Counted from the stretch's first letter, positions 53,848 through 63,834 are shown. The stretch: DNA of 64,000 nucleotides from Vibrio salinus (GCF_021272385.1 NZ_JAJSDZ010000010.1:806001-870000), one strand, 5' to 3'. Program-made: numbers and translations. The notes: generated by a model from the sequence alone, not told the origin.

Positions 53848-54969
53848 ATGAAAAAACTTACAATATCAGCAGTGGCCATTTCTACAGCGTTATCCATGCC
53901 CGTATTTGCGGCGAATTGGGTATCAGATGCCCGGGGGGGCGGTATGGGTAATACCGGTGTGTCATCGGCAGACTACTTACTTGCGCCATTTTACAATCCG
54001 GCGTTGGTGGCAGTTTACCGAAAGCAAGATGATTTCGGTTTATTACTTCCTGCGGCTAATATTAATGTTCGAGACAAAGACGATACATTAAATACCGTTG
54101 ATGATCTGCAGGACGCCATTTCTGCTTTTGAAAACGGAGCCGGCAATGAGAGCCATATTAACAGTTATTTGGATGATCTTGCCAATAATGAACCTCTAAA
54201 TGCCAATGCCGGTATTGGGATGGCGTTTGCAATTCCAAATGAAACAATTTCGGTGAATGTCTTTGGGCGTGGGTTTGCGGAGGTAGAGGCATCAACAAAT
54301 ATTTCCAGTTCCGGTGTAACGGCTACCCGTTATCAAAATTCTTCTATTAGTGTAGTTGCATTTGGATACAGTGAACTTGGTGTGGCTCTGGCAAAACGCT
54401 TTGCGTATAGCGGCCAGGAGTTTTCATTGGGAATCAGCCCGAAATTCCAGCAGATGAAAACTTATGAAGATACTGCCAACGTAGAGAATTATGATCTGGA
54501 TGATTATGACAAAAGTGAAGTTAAGAAAAACAGAGCGAACCTTGATCTTGGAGCTGTATGGCTAATGAATGAATTTCGGGTTGGTTTAGCCGTTAAGGAT
54601 TTATTCAGTCAGACGCTTAAAACTCAAAGTAACGCAAACAGCTATAAGCTGGACACGCAGGTTACGTTATCAGGATCGTATGTTACCGATTTCTTTACCG
54701 CTGCTATCGATGTTGATGCAACCAAGCAAGAACGGTTTAGTGGCAGTGATGATGATACTCAGTTCCTCCGTTTTGGTGTGGAGGGGAATGCCTGGGGCTG
54801 GGCACAACTTCGGGCGGGTTATGAAATCGATATGGAAAACTCGATTGATAACAATGTGACACTCGGTCTCGGTATCAGTCCGGGAGATGTGGTGAGTTTT
54901 GATATCTCGATCAGTGGGGCAGATGAACACCAGCTTGGCGCAGCCGCGAATCTGGCTTTTACCTTCTAA
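53848..54969 (+). CDS. TraF-family outer-membrane beta-barrel protein
   Basis: 373 residues with a signal peptide ('MKKLTISAVAISTALSMPVFAAN') and a porin-like body of alternating strands ending in Phe ('GAAANLAFTF'), as outer-membrane barrels do. 'WVSDARGGGMGNTGVSSADYLLAPFYNPALVA' is the start of the family usually labelled 'conjugal transfer protein TraF'. No conjugation genes are near, so that label is probably misleading; it resembles FadL-like long barrels. Followed by an imperfect hairpin. Confidence 0.8.
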   Translation: MKKLTISAVAISTALSMPVFAANWVSDARGGGMGNTGVSSADYLLAPFYNPALVAVYRKQDDFGLLLPAANINVRDKDDTLNTVDDLQDAISAFENGAGNESHINSYLDDLANNEPLNANAGIGMAFAIPNETISVNVFGRGFAEVEASTNISSSGVTATRYQNSSISVVAFGYSELGVALAKRFAYSGQEFSLGISPKFQQMKTYEDTANVENYDLDDYDKSEVKKNRANLDLGAVWLMNEFRVGLAVKDLFSQTLKTQSNANSYKLDTQVTLSGSYVTDFFTAAIDVDATKQERFSGSDDDTQFLRFGVEGNAWGWAQLRAGYEIDMENSIDNNVTLGLGISPGDVVSFDISISGADEHQLGAAANLAFTF

Positions 54970-54973
54970 ATAT

Positions 54974-55020
54974 TGCTGGTGGCGCCGCGCGATTTTTATC
55001 GGCGGTGCCTTTTACCAGCA
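54974..55020 (+). terminator. Large imperfect hairpin after the TraF-family gene
   Basis: Outer arms TGCTGGT/ACCAGCA (54974-54980, 55014-55020) enclose a G+C-rich inner stem (GGCGCCG/CGGCG). Position after the stop suggests a terminator or message-end structure, without a clear T-tract. Confidence 0.45.
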
Positions 55021-55144
55021 CATTCCTATTATGCTTCCCCTTACATGCAGTAAAGGAAAACTCAGCTAAACTTATTGATAGCAGTATTAGTTTACATACC
55101 AAATTGTATACCAGAACTTTGATTTATATTTTTTGTGGGGATGT

Positions 55145-56302
55145 ATGGCGCTATATGAAATGAGAAAATTTGTGGCTCCGGAATTTATATTTGGTGTGGG
55201 AGCAAGACACAAGGTTGGGCATTATGCCCGGAATATGGCAGCAAAACGGGTTCTAATCGTGAGCGACCCGGGGGTATTGAATGCTGGATGGGTGGCCGCC
55301 GCTGAACGTGATTTGTCAGACATGGGAATTGAATCCGTTGTTTTTACCAGTCTGACACCTAATCCAAAAGATCATGAAGTGATGTGTGGTGTTGATTTTT
55401 ATACTGAACATGAGTGTGATGTCATCGTTGCCGTTGGAGGTGGCAGTGTCATAGATTGTGCGAAAGCCATTGGTATTGTGATTACTAATGGCCGGCACAT
55501 TCTCGATTTTGAAGGTGTTGATGCTGTTGATCTTCCAGGACCTCCGTTGATATGTATACCAACTACTGCCGGAACCTCTGCGGACATATCTCAGTTCTGT
55601 ATTATTTTGAATACAGAAGAAAAGTATAAAGCTTCAATTATAAGCAAAACGGTGGTTCCCGATGTTGCATTGATTGACCCGGAAACAACGGTGACATTGG
55701 ACAAGCACTTAACAGCCTGTACAGGAATCGATGCTTTGACCCATGCCATTGAAGCTTATGTCTCTACAGCCAGTTCGCCAATTGTTGATATTCATGCTCT
55801 CACTGCAATGAAACTTATCTGGGACAATATTGAAACTGCCGTAGTAAACCCAACCAAAATAGAAGCCCGGGAGAATATGTTGTTAGGAAGCTTGCAAGCC
55901 GGTTTGGCGTTTTCGAATGCCAGTCTTGGTGCTGTACATGCAATGGCTCATTCTTTGGGGGGATACTTGGGGTTACCTCATGGCGAGTGTAATGCACTCC
56001 TCTTAGATCATATTATTCGTTTTAACATGCCGAATGCAGGGGGGCGTTATCATCAGATTGCAGAAGCTCTTGGGTTAAATACGAAAGGGATGACTTCATC
56101 TGAGTGTTCTAAACACATTACATCAATGATTAATGAGTTACGCAAGAGAGTGGGAATTGTAAGCAAGCTTTCTCTTGTTGGTGTGAATTCTTCTGATATT
56201 CCATTTCTGGCGTCGCATGCGTTTAATGATGCCTGTCTTGTTACCAATCCACGTTATGCGACGATAGGAGATATTAAGGCTCTGTATGGCGAAGCAATGT
56301 GA
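55145..56302 (+). CDS. ercA: Iron-containing alcohol dehydrogenase, ErcA type
   Basis: 385 residues from ATG 55145 (GGGGA just upstream). Fold: NAD domain with 'VIVAVGGGSVIDCAKAIGIV' and 'CIPTTAGTSADISQFCII'; iron ligands in 'TGIDALTHAIEAYV' (Asp, His) and 'AVHAMAHSLGGYLGLPHGECNALLL' (two His). The N-terminus 'MALYEMRKFVAPEFIFGVGARHKVGHYARNMAAKRVLIVSDPGV' is typical of ErcA, linked to ethanol-oxidation regulation in Pseudomonas. It overlaps the GGDEF-EAL gene by 17 bases, so the two are co-expressed. Confidence 0.88.
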   Translation: MALYEMRKFVAPEFIFGVGARHKVGHYARNMAAKRVLIVSDPGVLNAGWVAAAERDLSDMGIESVVFTSLTPNPKDHEVMCGVDFYTEHECDVIVAVGGGSVIDCAKAIGIVITNGRHILDFEGVDAVDLPGPPLICIPTTAGTSADISQFCIILNTEEKYKASIISKTVVPDVALIDPETTVTLDKHLTACTGIDALTHAIEAYVSTASSPIVDIHALTAMKLIWDNIETAVVNPTKIEARENMLLGSLQAGLAFSNASLGAVHAMAHSLGGYLGLPHGECNALLLDHIIRFNMPNAGGRYHQIAEALGLNTKGMTSSECSKHITSMINELRKRVGIVSKLSLVGVNSSDIPFLASHAFNDACLVTNPRYATIGDIKALYGEAM

Positions 56303-58481
56303 TGATAAATGGGCAAATCAACGCCGACAGACTATCGGTCTTGGAGAACGTTCGGTCAGGAAAAATTATTATCCACAACTGAAGAGAAATGTGGAGAGAA
56401 TTGAACGGTTCAGAGCGTTACTTGAATTTACTTCTGATTTTGTTCTATTGATTAATATACAGAACCAGGAAATCTGTGACGTTAACAAAGCGACATTAAC
56501 ATTATTAAATCTCGACGAAGATACGTTAGTTGGTAAGCCTATTGATGTTATATTGGAAGAACACCACAACAATGTGGTTCAGGTTGTGTTGTCGAGATTG
56601 AAAAACTTATTGTTGGAAACTGAAAGAGACAATGTCACATGTGAGGTTCATTATGATGAGAAAGATGACCTAAAAGATAGTGGTAAGTTTTCACGTCAGT
56701 GGCTTGAATTGTCGAGCCGACAGGCAAGGGTTGAAGGTGAGTATTACATGACGGTGGTTGGTAGAAATATTACTGACCGAAAACAGCATGAAGAAGTTTT
56801 GAATAGTCTGATTAAAGAAAAAGAAGCCCTGCTGGATAATGCTTTGGTTGGACTGGCGTGGATAAAAGACAGAATTATCGTGTCCTGTAATAAGAAACTG
56901 GAAGAAATGCTTGGCTATCGGGAAGAGAGTATAGTGGGATGTTCAACCCGTATACTTTACGAGAGTGATGAGGCATTTAATGATTTCGGACAGGAGGCCT
57001 ATCAGGCTCTTGCCTCTGGAAAAACTTATACCGGCACCATTAAGTTGGCAAAATTAGGTGGTGAACACATGTGGTGTCAACTGACGGGAAATGCGATTGA
57101 TCCTTCTAATCCTCAGAATAGCAGTGTCTGGATATTTAATGATATCCATGAGCATATGCTTATTGAGGAAAAAGCTCGATTTTTGTCACAACACGACACC
57201 TTAACCGGGTTACCAAACCTACGTTTTCTTGAAGACCAGCTTAATCATATTATTAATCAGTGCCGTAAAGAAAATAAAGTTGCGACATTGCTTAATCTAG
57301 ACCTTGACCGATTCAAAAATGTTAATGACGTAATTGGTTATAACTGTGGTAATGATTTGTTAAAAAAAGTGGCAAAACGCCTTCAAAAGAGTGTAGGAGA
57401 ACAGGGAATCGTATGTAGACATAGCGGTGACGAATTTCTGGTCGTTTTGGGCTGTTTGACCGATAAGGAAAGTTGTCTTCCGGTGTTAAGTCAGATTTTT
57501 TCTATATTCCGAGAAGATTTTAAGATTGGTGGTCAGGAGTTGACGCTTTCCTGTTCTCTTGGTATCTCTTCTTTTCCTCATGATGGTGAGGATTTTGAGA
57601 CCCTTCTGAATAAAGCAAACATCGCAATGTATCAGGCAAAAGATGCGGGGCGGAATACCTATTGTTTTTTTAGTTCTGAAATGAATAAAGTGGCTGAAGA
57701 AACATTAATGATAGCGTTTGGCCTTCACAAGGCTTTGGAATTTGGGCAGTTTCAACTGCATTATCAACCGCAGATTGATATTAATACAGAACGCCTACTT
57801 GGTGGTGAAGCATTGATCCGTTGGAATCATCCTGAATTTGGCATGATTTCCCCCAATAAATTTATCCCGGTTGCTGAAAATACAGGCATGATAATTCCTA
57901 TTGGTGAATGGGTTATTCAGGAAGCTTGTAAGGAAGTTAAAAAATGGCAGAAAAATGGACTTATTAATCCAGTTATTGCCGTTAATCTATCAGCCATTCA
58001 GTTTACTCATGGAGACATTGAAAAAACGGCTTATCAGGCCATTAAACAGGCCGATATCAGTCCGGAAATGCTGGAGTTGGAACTGACTGAATCAATTATT
58101 ATCCGTGATGCTGAAAATGTGTTAGCTAAGGTTAAACGCCTGCAGTTGATGGGATGTAAACTGTCAATTGATGACTTTGGTACAGGTTATTCCAGCCTTG
58201 CTTATTTGAAACGGTTTGCCGTTGATAAATTAAAAATTGATCAGGCATTTGTCCGTGATTTAAATGAAAATCAGGATGATGCTGTAATTGTTCGTACTAT
58301 TATTCAAATGGCAAAAAATCTTGGATTGAAGACAATTGCAGAAGGCATAGAAAGTAAAGAAATTTTAGAATTATTGAAGTTGTATAGATGTGATGAAGCT
58401 CAGGGATATTACATTTCTAAGCCCATGTCAGGAGAGGCATTTATTGACTATATCCACTCCTGCTGTACTGAATCAAAGTAG
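56286..58481 (+). CDS. PAS-PAS-GGDEF-EAL cyclic-di-GMP enzyme
   Basis: 731 residues: two PAS domains (about 40-160 and 180-290, 'LLEFTSDFVLLINIQNQEICDVNKATLTLL', 'ALVGLAWIKDRIIVSCNKKLEEMLGYREESIVG'), GGDEF (about 300-460, active site 'RHSGDEF') and EAL (about 475-725). EAL residues look complete: 'GGEALIRW', 'NLSAIQF', 'ELTES', 'DDFGTGYSS', 'KIDQAFV', 'IAEGIES', so phosphodiesterase activity is expected. The cyclase site is SGDEF, usually still active, and no RxxD inhibitory site is seen. No membrane segment. Coupled to ercA. Confidence 0.93.
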   Translation: MAKQCDDKWANQRRQTIGLGERSVRKNYYPQLKRNVERIERFRALLEFTSDFVLLINIQNQEICDVNKATLTLLNLDEDTLVGKPIDVILEEHHNNVVQVVLSRLKNLLLETERDNVTCEVHYDEKDDLKDSGKFSRQWLELSSRQARVEGEYYMTVVGRNITDRKQHEEVLNSLIKEKEALLDNALVGLAWIKDRIIVSCNKKLEEMLGYREESIVGCSTRILYESDEAFNDFGQEAYQALASGKTYTGTIKLAKLGGEHMWCQLTGNAIDPSNPQNSSVWIFNDIHEHMLIEEKARFLSQHDTLTGLPNLRFLEDQLNHIINQCRKENKVATLLNLDLDRFKNVNDVIGYNCGNDLLKKVAKRLQKSVGEQGIVCRHSGDEFLVVLGCLTDKESCLPVLSQIFSIFREDFKIGGQELTLSCSLGISSFPHDGEDFETLLNKANIAMYQAKDAGRNTYCFFSSEMNKVAEETLMIAFGLHKALEFGQFQLHYQPQIDINTERLLGGEALIRWNHPEFGMISPNKFIPVAENTGMIIPIGEWVIQEACKEVKKWQKNGLINPVIAVNLSAIQFTHGDIEKTAYQAIKQADISPEMLELELTESIIIRDAENVLAKVKRLQLMGCKLSIDDFGTGYSSLAYLKRFAVDKLKIDQAFVRDLNENQDDAVIVRTIIQMAKNLGLKTIAEGIESKEILELLKLYRCDEAQGYYISKPMSGEAFIDYIHSCCTESK

Positions 58482-58565
58482 TTTTTTATACTAAATTTAA
58501 AACCGCTTGACAGCACTGTTTTCTGTAGTGGATAAAATAAAAATGTGAAATCAAAGTGGGTGACA

Positions 58566-59180
58566 TCAGAAATGGCTGAATTTAAAAAAGCGATCCGTAA
58601 GTTTTATGACTTTTGGAGACATCAGTAGCCCCATATGAGATGACCGAACGAACGTTTCGTCAGTAGCCCAGTTCGCATGAGCATCTTTATAGGTAACGGT
58701 ACCGTCGCCATCCTGCAGTTTGTTAAAAATTCTTCCTAATCCGTAATTTCGTGTGCCAATGATACAACCTGTATTGATATTAGATCTTCTTATGATTCCG
58801 GAAGTCAGTATATCTTCAGTCGATTCTTTCCCGAATAGCCAGGAAGAATACATCTTATCTGACATTAGACGTGCCAGAGTGCTGCCGTTAAATGGTGTAC
58901 CCAGAGTGACGATTTTGATTTCTTTGTTGGTGATGTTGTAATACGTAAGATATTGATGAATGACCAGTCCACCCATTGAGTGGCCGAGGAACAAAAGTTC
59001 TTCATCTTTTATGTCTTTACGAAACTGGTGAAGTTTGTGCAGGGTAAGGGGAGAGTAGTTTCGGGTTGTGTAATTGAAATTGCGGGTGTTATAACCCATA
59101 CGTCGAAGGCGGTTTTCTAACCACTTCATCATTAACGCATTCATATATAACCCATGGACAATGATAACTGTCTTTTTCAT
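58566..59180 (-). CDS. Alpha/beta-hydrolase, lipase/esterase-like
   Basis: 204 residues. 'TVIIVHGLYMNALMMKWLENRLRRMGYNTRNFNY' gives the oxyanion-hole strand, 'LLFLGHSMGGLVIHQYL' the nucleophile elbow (Ser in GHSMG), 'DGDGTVTYKDA' the acid region and 'SSHMGLLMSP' the catalytic His. No signal peptide, so cytoplasmic. Resembles small triacylglycerol-lipase-like hydrolases; substrate unknown. Convergent with the GGDEF-EAL gene. Confidence 0.85.
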   Translation of the reverse strand: MKKTVIIVHGLYMNALMMKWLENRLRRMGYNTRNFNYTTRNYSPLTLHKLHQFRKDIKDEELLFLGHSMGGLVIHQYLTYYNITNKEIKIVTLGTPFNGSTLARLMSDKMYSSWLFGKESTEDILTSGIIRRSNINTGCIIGTRNYGLGRIFNKLQDGDGTVTYKDAHANWATDETFVRSSHMGLLMSPKVIKLTDRFFKFSHF

Positions 59181-59237
59181 AAACTCCTCTTAGGGATCAA
59201 CATATTAGGATATTATGATGTTATCATTAAGTTGATT

Positions 59238-59267
59238 AAAAAAAAGCCGGTGATTTTCTCTACCGGC
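59238..59267 (-). terminator. Terminator of betA
   Basis: On the minus strand a GCCGGT/ACCGGC stem (59246-59251, 59262-59267) is followed by eight T residues, 32 bases after the betA stop. A T-tract on the other side could serve the opposite direction too. Confidence 0.8.
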
Positions 59268-59298
59268 GATTTTTTCATTAAATTGACGTTACTGAGCG

Positions 59299-60963
59299 TT
59301 ACTCAGATACATGTTCTGTCTTTGGAACGTATTTGTAATACTCAGCATCACGTGCTGGTTCCATATAATTATCAAGGATAATGTCGGCTGCTTTTTCTGC
59401 TACCATGATCGTCGGAGCATACAGATTTCCGTTTGTGATGGATGGAAATATGGATGCATCGACAACCCGTAAATTGTTAACACCATGAACCTTCAGGTCG
59501 GCATCAACGACGGCCATCTCATCGTAGCCCATCTTACAGGTACAGCTCGGGTGGTAAGCACTTTCACCTTCCCGGGCGACGAAGTCGAGTATTTCTTCAT
59601 CTGTCTGCGCTGAGGTTCCCGGTGACAGCTCTTTACCGCGTAAATGGTCGAATGCGGGTTGTTCAATAATTCTGCGGGAGACCCGGATAGCTTCTACCCA
59701 TTCCCGTCGTTCCTGCTCTGTCGACAGATAATTAAACAGAATCTCCGGTTTTTCATCAGGATTGTTTGAGCGCACTTTAACATGTCCACGGACATCTGTG
59801 TTCATCGGACCGACGTGAAGCTGGAAACCATGTCCATCATGAGGAGATGAGCCATCGTAACGAATTGCCAAAGGCAAAAAGTGGAACTGTAGGTTAGGAT
59901 ATTGGACTTCATCATTGCTACGAGCAAAACCACCGGCTTCGAAATGGTTGGTTGCAGCTTCACCTTTACGTAAAAATAGCCATTCCAGACCAATTTTGGG
60001 CTGGTTATACCATTTTAATGCCGGATACTTGCTAACAGGCTCTTTACACTCGTACTGAACATATAATTCCAGATGATCCTGTAGATTTTCACCCACACCC
60101 GGCAGATTATGAACCGGTGTTATTCCGGCCGCTTTTAATTCCTCTGCATTACCGATACCTGAATGCTGAAGAAGTTTAGGTGAGTTAATTGCACCACCAC
60201 AGGAAATAATTTCTTTTGCATAGGCATTAATGACTTTGCCGCGTCTTTTATATTCCACGCCGATGGCATTTTTACCCTCAAACAGGACTTTCTGTGTTGT
60301 GGCTCCGGTGAGAACTTTCAGATTCTTGCGATGCATGACAGGATGCAGCCAGGCCCGGGCTGCACTCATCCGGCGTCCCCGGTAAATATTTTGGTCAAAG
60401 ATGCCAAAACCTTCCTGCTGATAACCATTAACGTCATCCGTCAGTGGATAACCGGCTTCCTCTGCTGCGTCAAAAAATGCTTGAAAGAGGGGATTATCAC
60501 ATTTTGCAGTGGTCACTTTTAGAGGTCCATTTGACCCGTGGTATTTATCCGCTCCGATCAGGCGGGTTTCACATTTTCTGAAATAGGGTAAACAATGAGA
60601 GTAATCCCATTTTTCCAGACCTTCATTTCCGGCCCATTTTTCATAATCCATTGCGTTGCCGCGAATGTAGATCATACCGTTGATACTACTGCTTCCTCCC
60701 AGAACTTTGCCCCGGGGATGAGCAATTTTCCGGTTGTGCATAAATGGTTCCGGTTCTGATTCATATAACCAGTTATAGGTGCCGTCAGTTAACAGATAAG
60801 TCAGAGCCGCTGGCATGTGGATTCGAAAATCAAACCGGTAGTCTGGTTTACCGGCTTCTAATACCAATACTTTATTTTCCGGGTTTGCGCTTAACCGGTT
60901 AGCCAGTACACAGCCGGCAGCACCTGCCCCGACAATGATATAGTCGTAAGTTTGAGTTCCCAT
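59299..60963 (-). CDS. betA: Choline dehydrogenase (GMC oxidoreductase)
   Basis: 554 residues from the ATG ending at 60963, preceded by GGAGG. FAD site 'DYIIVGAGAAGCVLANRL', GMC signatures 'GKVLGGSSSINGMIYIRGNAMDYEKWA' and 'GAINSPKLLQHSGIG', and the C-terminal catalytic region 'SAYHPSCTCKMGYDEMAVVD'. Close to E. coli BetA over long stretches ('DHLELYVQYECKEPVSKYPALKWYNQPKIGLEWLF'). Oxidises choline to betaine aldehyde at the membrane. BetB and BetI are absent; it lies 70 bases behind an FCD-type GntR gene. Confidence 0.92.
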   Translation of the reverse strand: MGTQTYDYIIVGAGAAGCVLANRLSANPENKVLVLEAGKPDYRFDFRIHMPAALTYLLTDGTYNWLYESEPEPFMHNRKIAHPRGKVLGGSSSINGMIYIRGNAMDYEKWAGNEGLEKWDYSHCLPYFRKCETRLIGADKYHGSNGPLKVTTAKCDNPLFQAFFDAAEEAGYPLTDDVNGYQQEGFGIFDQNIYRGRRMSAARAWLHPVMHRKNLKVLTGATTQKVLFEGKNAIGVEYKRRGKVINAYAKEIISCGGAINSPKLLQHSGIGNAEELKAAGITPVHNLPGVGENLQDHLELYVQYECKEPVSKYPALKWYNQPKIGLEWLFLRKGEAATNHFEAGGFARSNDEVQYPNLQFHFLPLAIRYDGSSPHDGHGFQLHVGPMNTDVRGHVKVRSNNPDEKPEILFNYLSTEQERREWVEAIRVSRRIIEQPAFDHLRGKELSPGTSAQTDEEILDFVAREGESAYHPSCTCKMGYDEMAVVDADLKVHGVNNLRVVDASIFPSITNGNLYAPTIMVAEKAADIILDNYMEPARDAEYYKYVPKTEHVSE

Positions 60964-61033
60964 TGTTGCCTCCATAATTAGGATTTTTTAGCGAGCAAAG
61001 GCTCCGATTAAATTTTCTATGCAGCGAAATATT

Positions 61034-61771
61034 TTATTTCGATGTATTCTTATTGATGCATTGTGTCAGTAACTGGTAGTGGTAACTGATTGATGCCTGT
61101 ACTTTTAGTGGTTCCTGATTTAATAAATGGTTTACGGTTATCTTCCAGTTATTGACTGTGTCGTGACAAAAATCGTCATTTTCATACAGAGCGTAGTCAT
61201 GTGAGCTAAAGCCTTGCTGTAGAGCATTCATTACCCACTCAAAAATAGGATTATTCGTCATTTTGGCTATATGGATATTCAGAGCCCGGTCTATCTCACC
61301 CAAGTGATGCAGATCCCGGTTTTCAGATAATGCTTCTTTTTCAAGTTCTTCAATTAGCCCGGAAAGCCTTTCTTTCTGAGTGTCTGTTGCCCGAGTCATA
61401 GCAAAAAAAGCAATTTGATGATCGACTGACTCTCTGAATTCGGCGACTTTTTCAGGACTGACATGACTTTGCTTCAAAAATAGAGCCAGCGATTCACTAA
61501 TATTTTTAACTTCAATCTGTTTAACGAATGCGCCGCCTTTCTGACCTTTTCGGATTTCAATTAAGCCTTTTTGTTTCAGAGCCCGGATCGCTTCTCTGAT
61601 AACACCGCGTCCGGTTCCGAATTGATTTTGCAGTTCGCGTTCGCTTGGCAGTCCATCTCCCGGTCGTAGTCTTTCGGACATAATCGCCGATTCAATCTGT
61701 AGGGCTATGTCTTCACTTGCTCGTCCAACCTGAGCTGGTTTAAATATTGTTTTTGGCTGAATATCACTCAT
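61034..61771 (-). CDS. GntR-family regulator, FCD (FadR-like) type
   Basis: 245 residues: winged helix ('IALQIESAIMSERLRPGDGLPSERELQNQFGTGRGVIREAIRALKQKGLIEIRKGQKGGAFV') and an all-helical FCD domain ('ESVDHQIAFFAMTRATDTQKERLSGLIEELEKEA', 'HLGEIDRALNIHIAKMTNNPIFEWVMNAL') whose Asp/His residues usually bind a metal and an organic acid. Upstream of betA on the same strand, so it probably controls both. Three TGGTNNNACCA operators lie in front of it, indicating autoregulation. Confidence 0.9.
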   Translation of the reverse strand: MSDIQPKTIFKPAQVGRASEDIALQIESAIMSERLRPGDGLPSERELQNQFGTGRGVIREAIRALKQKGLIEIRKGQKGGAFVKQIEVKNISESLALFLKQSHVSPEKVAEFRESVDHQIAFFAMTRATDTQKERLSGLIEELEKEALSENRDLHHLGEIDRALNIHIAKMTNNPIFEWVMNALQQGFSSHDYALYENDDFCHDTVNNWKITVNHLLNQEPLKVQASISYHYQLLTQCINKNTSK

Positions 61772-61792
61772 AAATTATTTACCATAACCAAA

Positions 61793-61803
61793 TGGTAATA
61801 CCA
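61793..61803. promoter_or_regulatory. GntR/FCD operator, site 1
   Basis: TGGTAATACCA fits the FadR-subfamily operator form TGGTNNNACCA. It lies 22 bases before the regulator's ATG, overlapping the expected ribosome/transcription start area. Confidence 0.6.
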
Positions 61804-61866
61804 AAATAACATTTTTTATGGGTAATAATCAAATATACACAAATTAACAGTGTAAATTGCAATCTT

Positions 61867-61877
61867 TGGTCGTACCA
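61867..61877. promoter_or_regulatory. GntR/FCD operator, site 2
   Basis: TGGTCGTACCA, within a longer perfect repeat TTTGGT-CGT-ACCAAA (61865-61879). Confidence 0.65.
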
Positions 61878-61889
61878 AATAAACGTCAA

Positions 61890-61900
61890 TGGTATGACCA
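61890..61900. promoter_or_regulatory. GntR/FCD operator, site 3
   Basis: TGGTATGACCA, centred 23 bases from site 2 (about two DNA turns, same face), as expected for cooperative binding. Confidence 0.62.
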
Positions 61901-62030
61901 AACTTTATTAGGTGATAGGGATGTATTGGGGGGAGCATATTCTGAACTAAAGTAATGAAATCAGGAGATTGACAGATAAACAAAGACCGACTTTCGCCGG
62001 TCCAATGATTAGATAGGAAAGGAAGGAATA

Positions 62031-63500
62031 TTAAAGAAACCGTTTTGCTGTGTATTTTGGACGCATGAAGTTTTCTACATTTAAGATCTCGGACAATTGA
62101 TCTTCGGAAAGTAAACCACGTTCCAGAACCACTTCTTTTACACTTCTGCCGGTTTCGGCACAGATTTTTCCAACAATATCACCCTGATGGTGACCAATAT
62201 ATGGGTTTAGATAAGTGACAATACCAATTGAATTAAATACGTAGCCTTCGCAAATTTCTTTGTTAACAGTGATATCGTTAACGCACTTATCTCTCAGGGT
62301 CTTACAAGCATTTGCCAGTATCGAAACGGATTCAAACATACATTGAGCAATCACAGGTTCCATGACATTAAGTTGTAATTGACCACCTTCGGCTGCGAAT
62401 GAAACAGTCGTATCATTACCAACTACTTTAAAACATACCTGATTGACCACTTCCGGTAAGACAGGGTTAACCTTAGCAGGCATAATGGACGAACCCGCCT
62501 GTAACTCAGGAAGATTGATTTCATTCAGTCCGGTACGCGGGCCAGAGGAGAGCAGACGTAAGTCATTGCAGACTTTCGATAATTTTACTGCTAAACGTTT
62601 AAGTGCCCCATGTGCCATGACGTAGGCACCGCAATCGGATGTCGCCTCAATAAGATCTTCAGCCGGAGTTACATTAAGCCCCGAAATTTCAGCAAGATAT
62701 CCAACTGCAAGTTTTTGGTAACCCGGAGGCGTATTTAGCCCTGTTCCGATTGCTGTTGCGCCTAAGTTAACTTCAAGAAGCAGTTTCGAAATGTATTCGA
62801 GGTTTTTAATTTCTTCTTTAAGTGTAATATCCCAGGCATGAAACTCCTGACCGACAGTCATCGGAACGGCATCCTGTAACTGAGTGCGGCCCATTTTCAG
62901 GATATCAACGAATTCTTCGGCTTTTTCTGCAAATCCTTCACGAAGATACTGAATGGTGGTGATTAACTGTTGGATACTATTATAGACAGCAATACGGAAC
63001 CCAGTCGGATATGCGCAGTTAGTTGATTGACTCTTATTGACATGATCATTTGGGTTTACAAATTGGTATTCACCCTTTTGTTTTCCCATCAGCTCTAATG
63101 CCAGATTGGCGATAACTTCATTGGTATTCATATTGACAGAAGTTCCGGCTCCGCCCTGATAGGCATCTATAGGAAACTGATCCATGCATTTGCCGGTTTT
63201 CAACATCAGATCGCATGCCTGAATAATGAAATCTGCTATCTGGCTTGGTATGACGCCTAATTTCCGGTTTGCAAGCGCAGCAGCTTTTTTGATCATTACC
63301 ATACCGCGGACCATTTCTGGTATATCAGAGACTTTTTGCTCGGATATAGAAAAGTTCTCGATTGCTCTTAAAGTATGAATACCGTAATAAGCATTATTGG
63401 GAACGAGTCTCTCGCCTAATAAATCCTCCTCTAATCGTGTTGTAGCGATTTCTTTATCTGTCATTTTTGACGTTGATACGTTAGATAGCGCAGCCATCAT
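62031..63500 (-). CDS. aspA: Aspartate ammonia-lyase
   Basis: 489 residues; reversibly converts aspartate to fumarate and ammonia. The fumarase/aspartase signature '[11 protein letters not shown]' with the mobile SS loop is near residue 335. Others are '[23 protein letters not shown]', '[21 protein letters not shown]' and '[20 protein letters not shown]'. The N-terminus has an extra about 15 residues before the aspartase core ('[30 protein letters not shown]'). AAGGA precedes the first ATG; a second ATG is the next codon. It supports fumarate production and, with eutBC and dsdA, ammonia release. Confidence 0.95.
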   Translation of the reverse strand: MMAALSNVSTSKMTDKEIATTRLEEDLLGERLVPNNAYYGIHTLRAIENFSISEQKVSDIPEMVRGMVMIKKAAALANRKLGVIPSQIADFIIQACDLMLKTGKCMDQFPIDAYQGGAGTSVNMNTNEVIANLALELMGKQKGEYQFVNPNDHVNKSQSTNCAYPTGFRIAVYNSIQQLITTIQYLREGFAEKAEEFVDILKMGRTQLQDAVPMTVGQEFHAWDITLKEEIKNLEYISKLLLEVNLGATAIGTGLNTPPGYQKLAVGYLAEISGLNVTPAEDLIEATSDCGAYVMAHGALKRLAVKLSKVCNDLRLLSSGPRTGLNEINLPELQAGSSIMPAKVNPVLPEVVNQVCFKVVGNDTTVSFAAEGGQLQLNVMEPVIAQCMFESVSILANACKTLRDKCVNDITVNKEICEGYVFNSIGIVTYLNPYIGHHQGDIVGKICAETGRSVKEVVLERGLLSEDQLSEILNVENFMRPKYTAKRFL

Positions 63501-63834
63501 TATTTAGGTTCCTTGCATATATTGAGAATAACAATGTCTTTATTAGTAGTTATTGACGTATTTATGTTTTTACAGAAACCCGTTCTCTAGGCATATAGTC
63601 GGGAAATAGGCCCGGCTGAAAGTCATATACTAACGTAAAATATCGGTAGGATCTTCATTTATATACAAATTTTTATGCTGAATTTTATTAATTATCCACG
63701 TTAATCGTTTGCTTTTTAAATAATATTTATTTTAATTGCATTTTTATGTGTGAATTTTTAATTATATTAAAAATAGGGGAATATTCTTAAATAATCTCTA
63801 TTTATTAAGAGATAATGTTGAATGTGATATTCAG

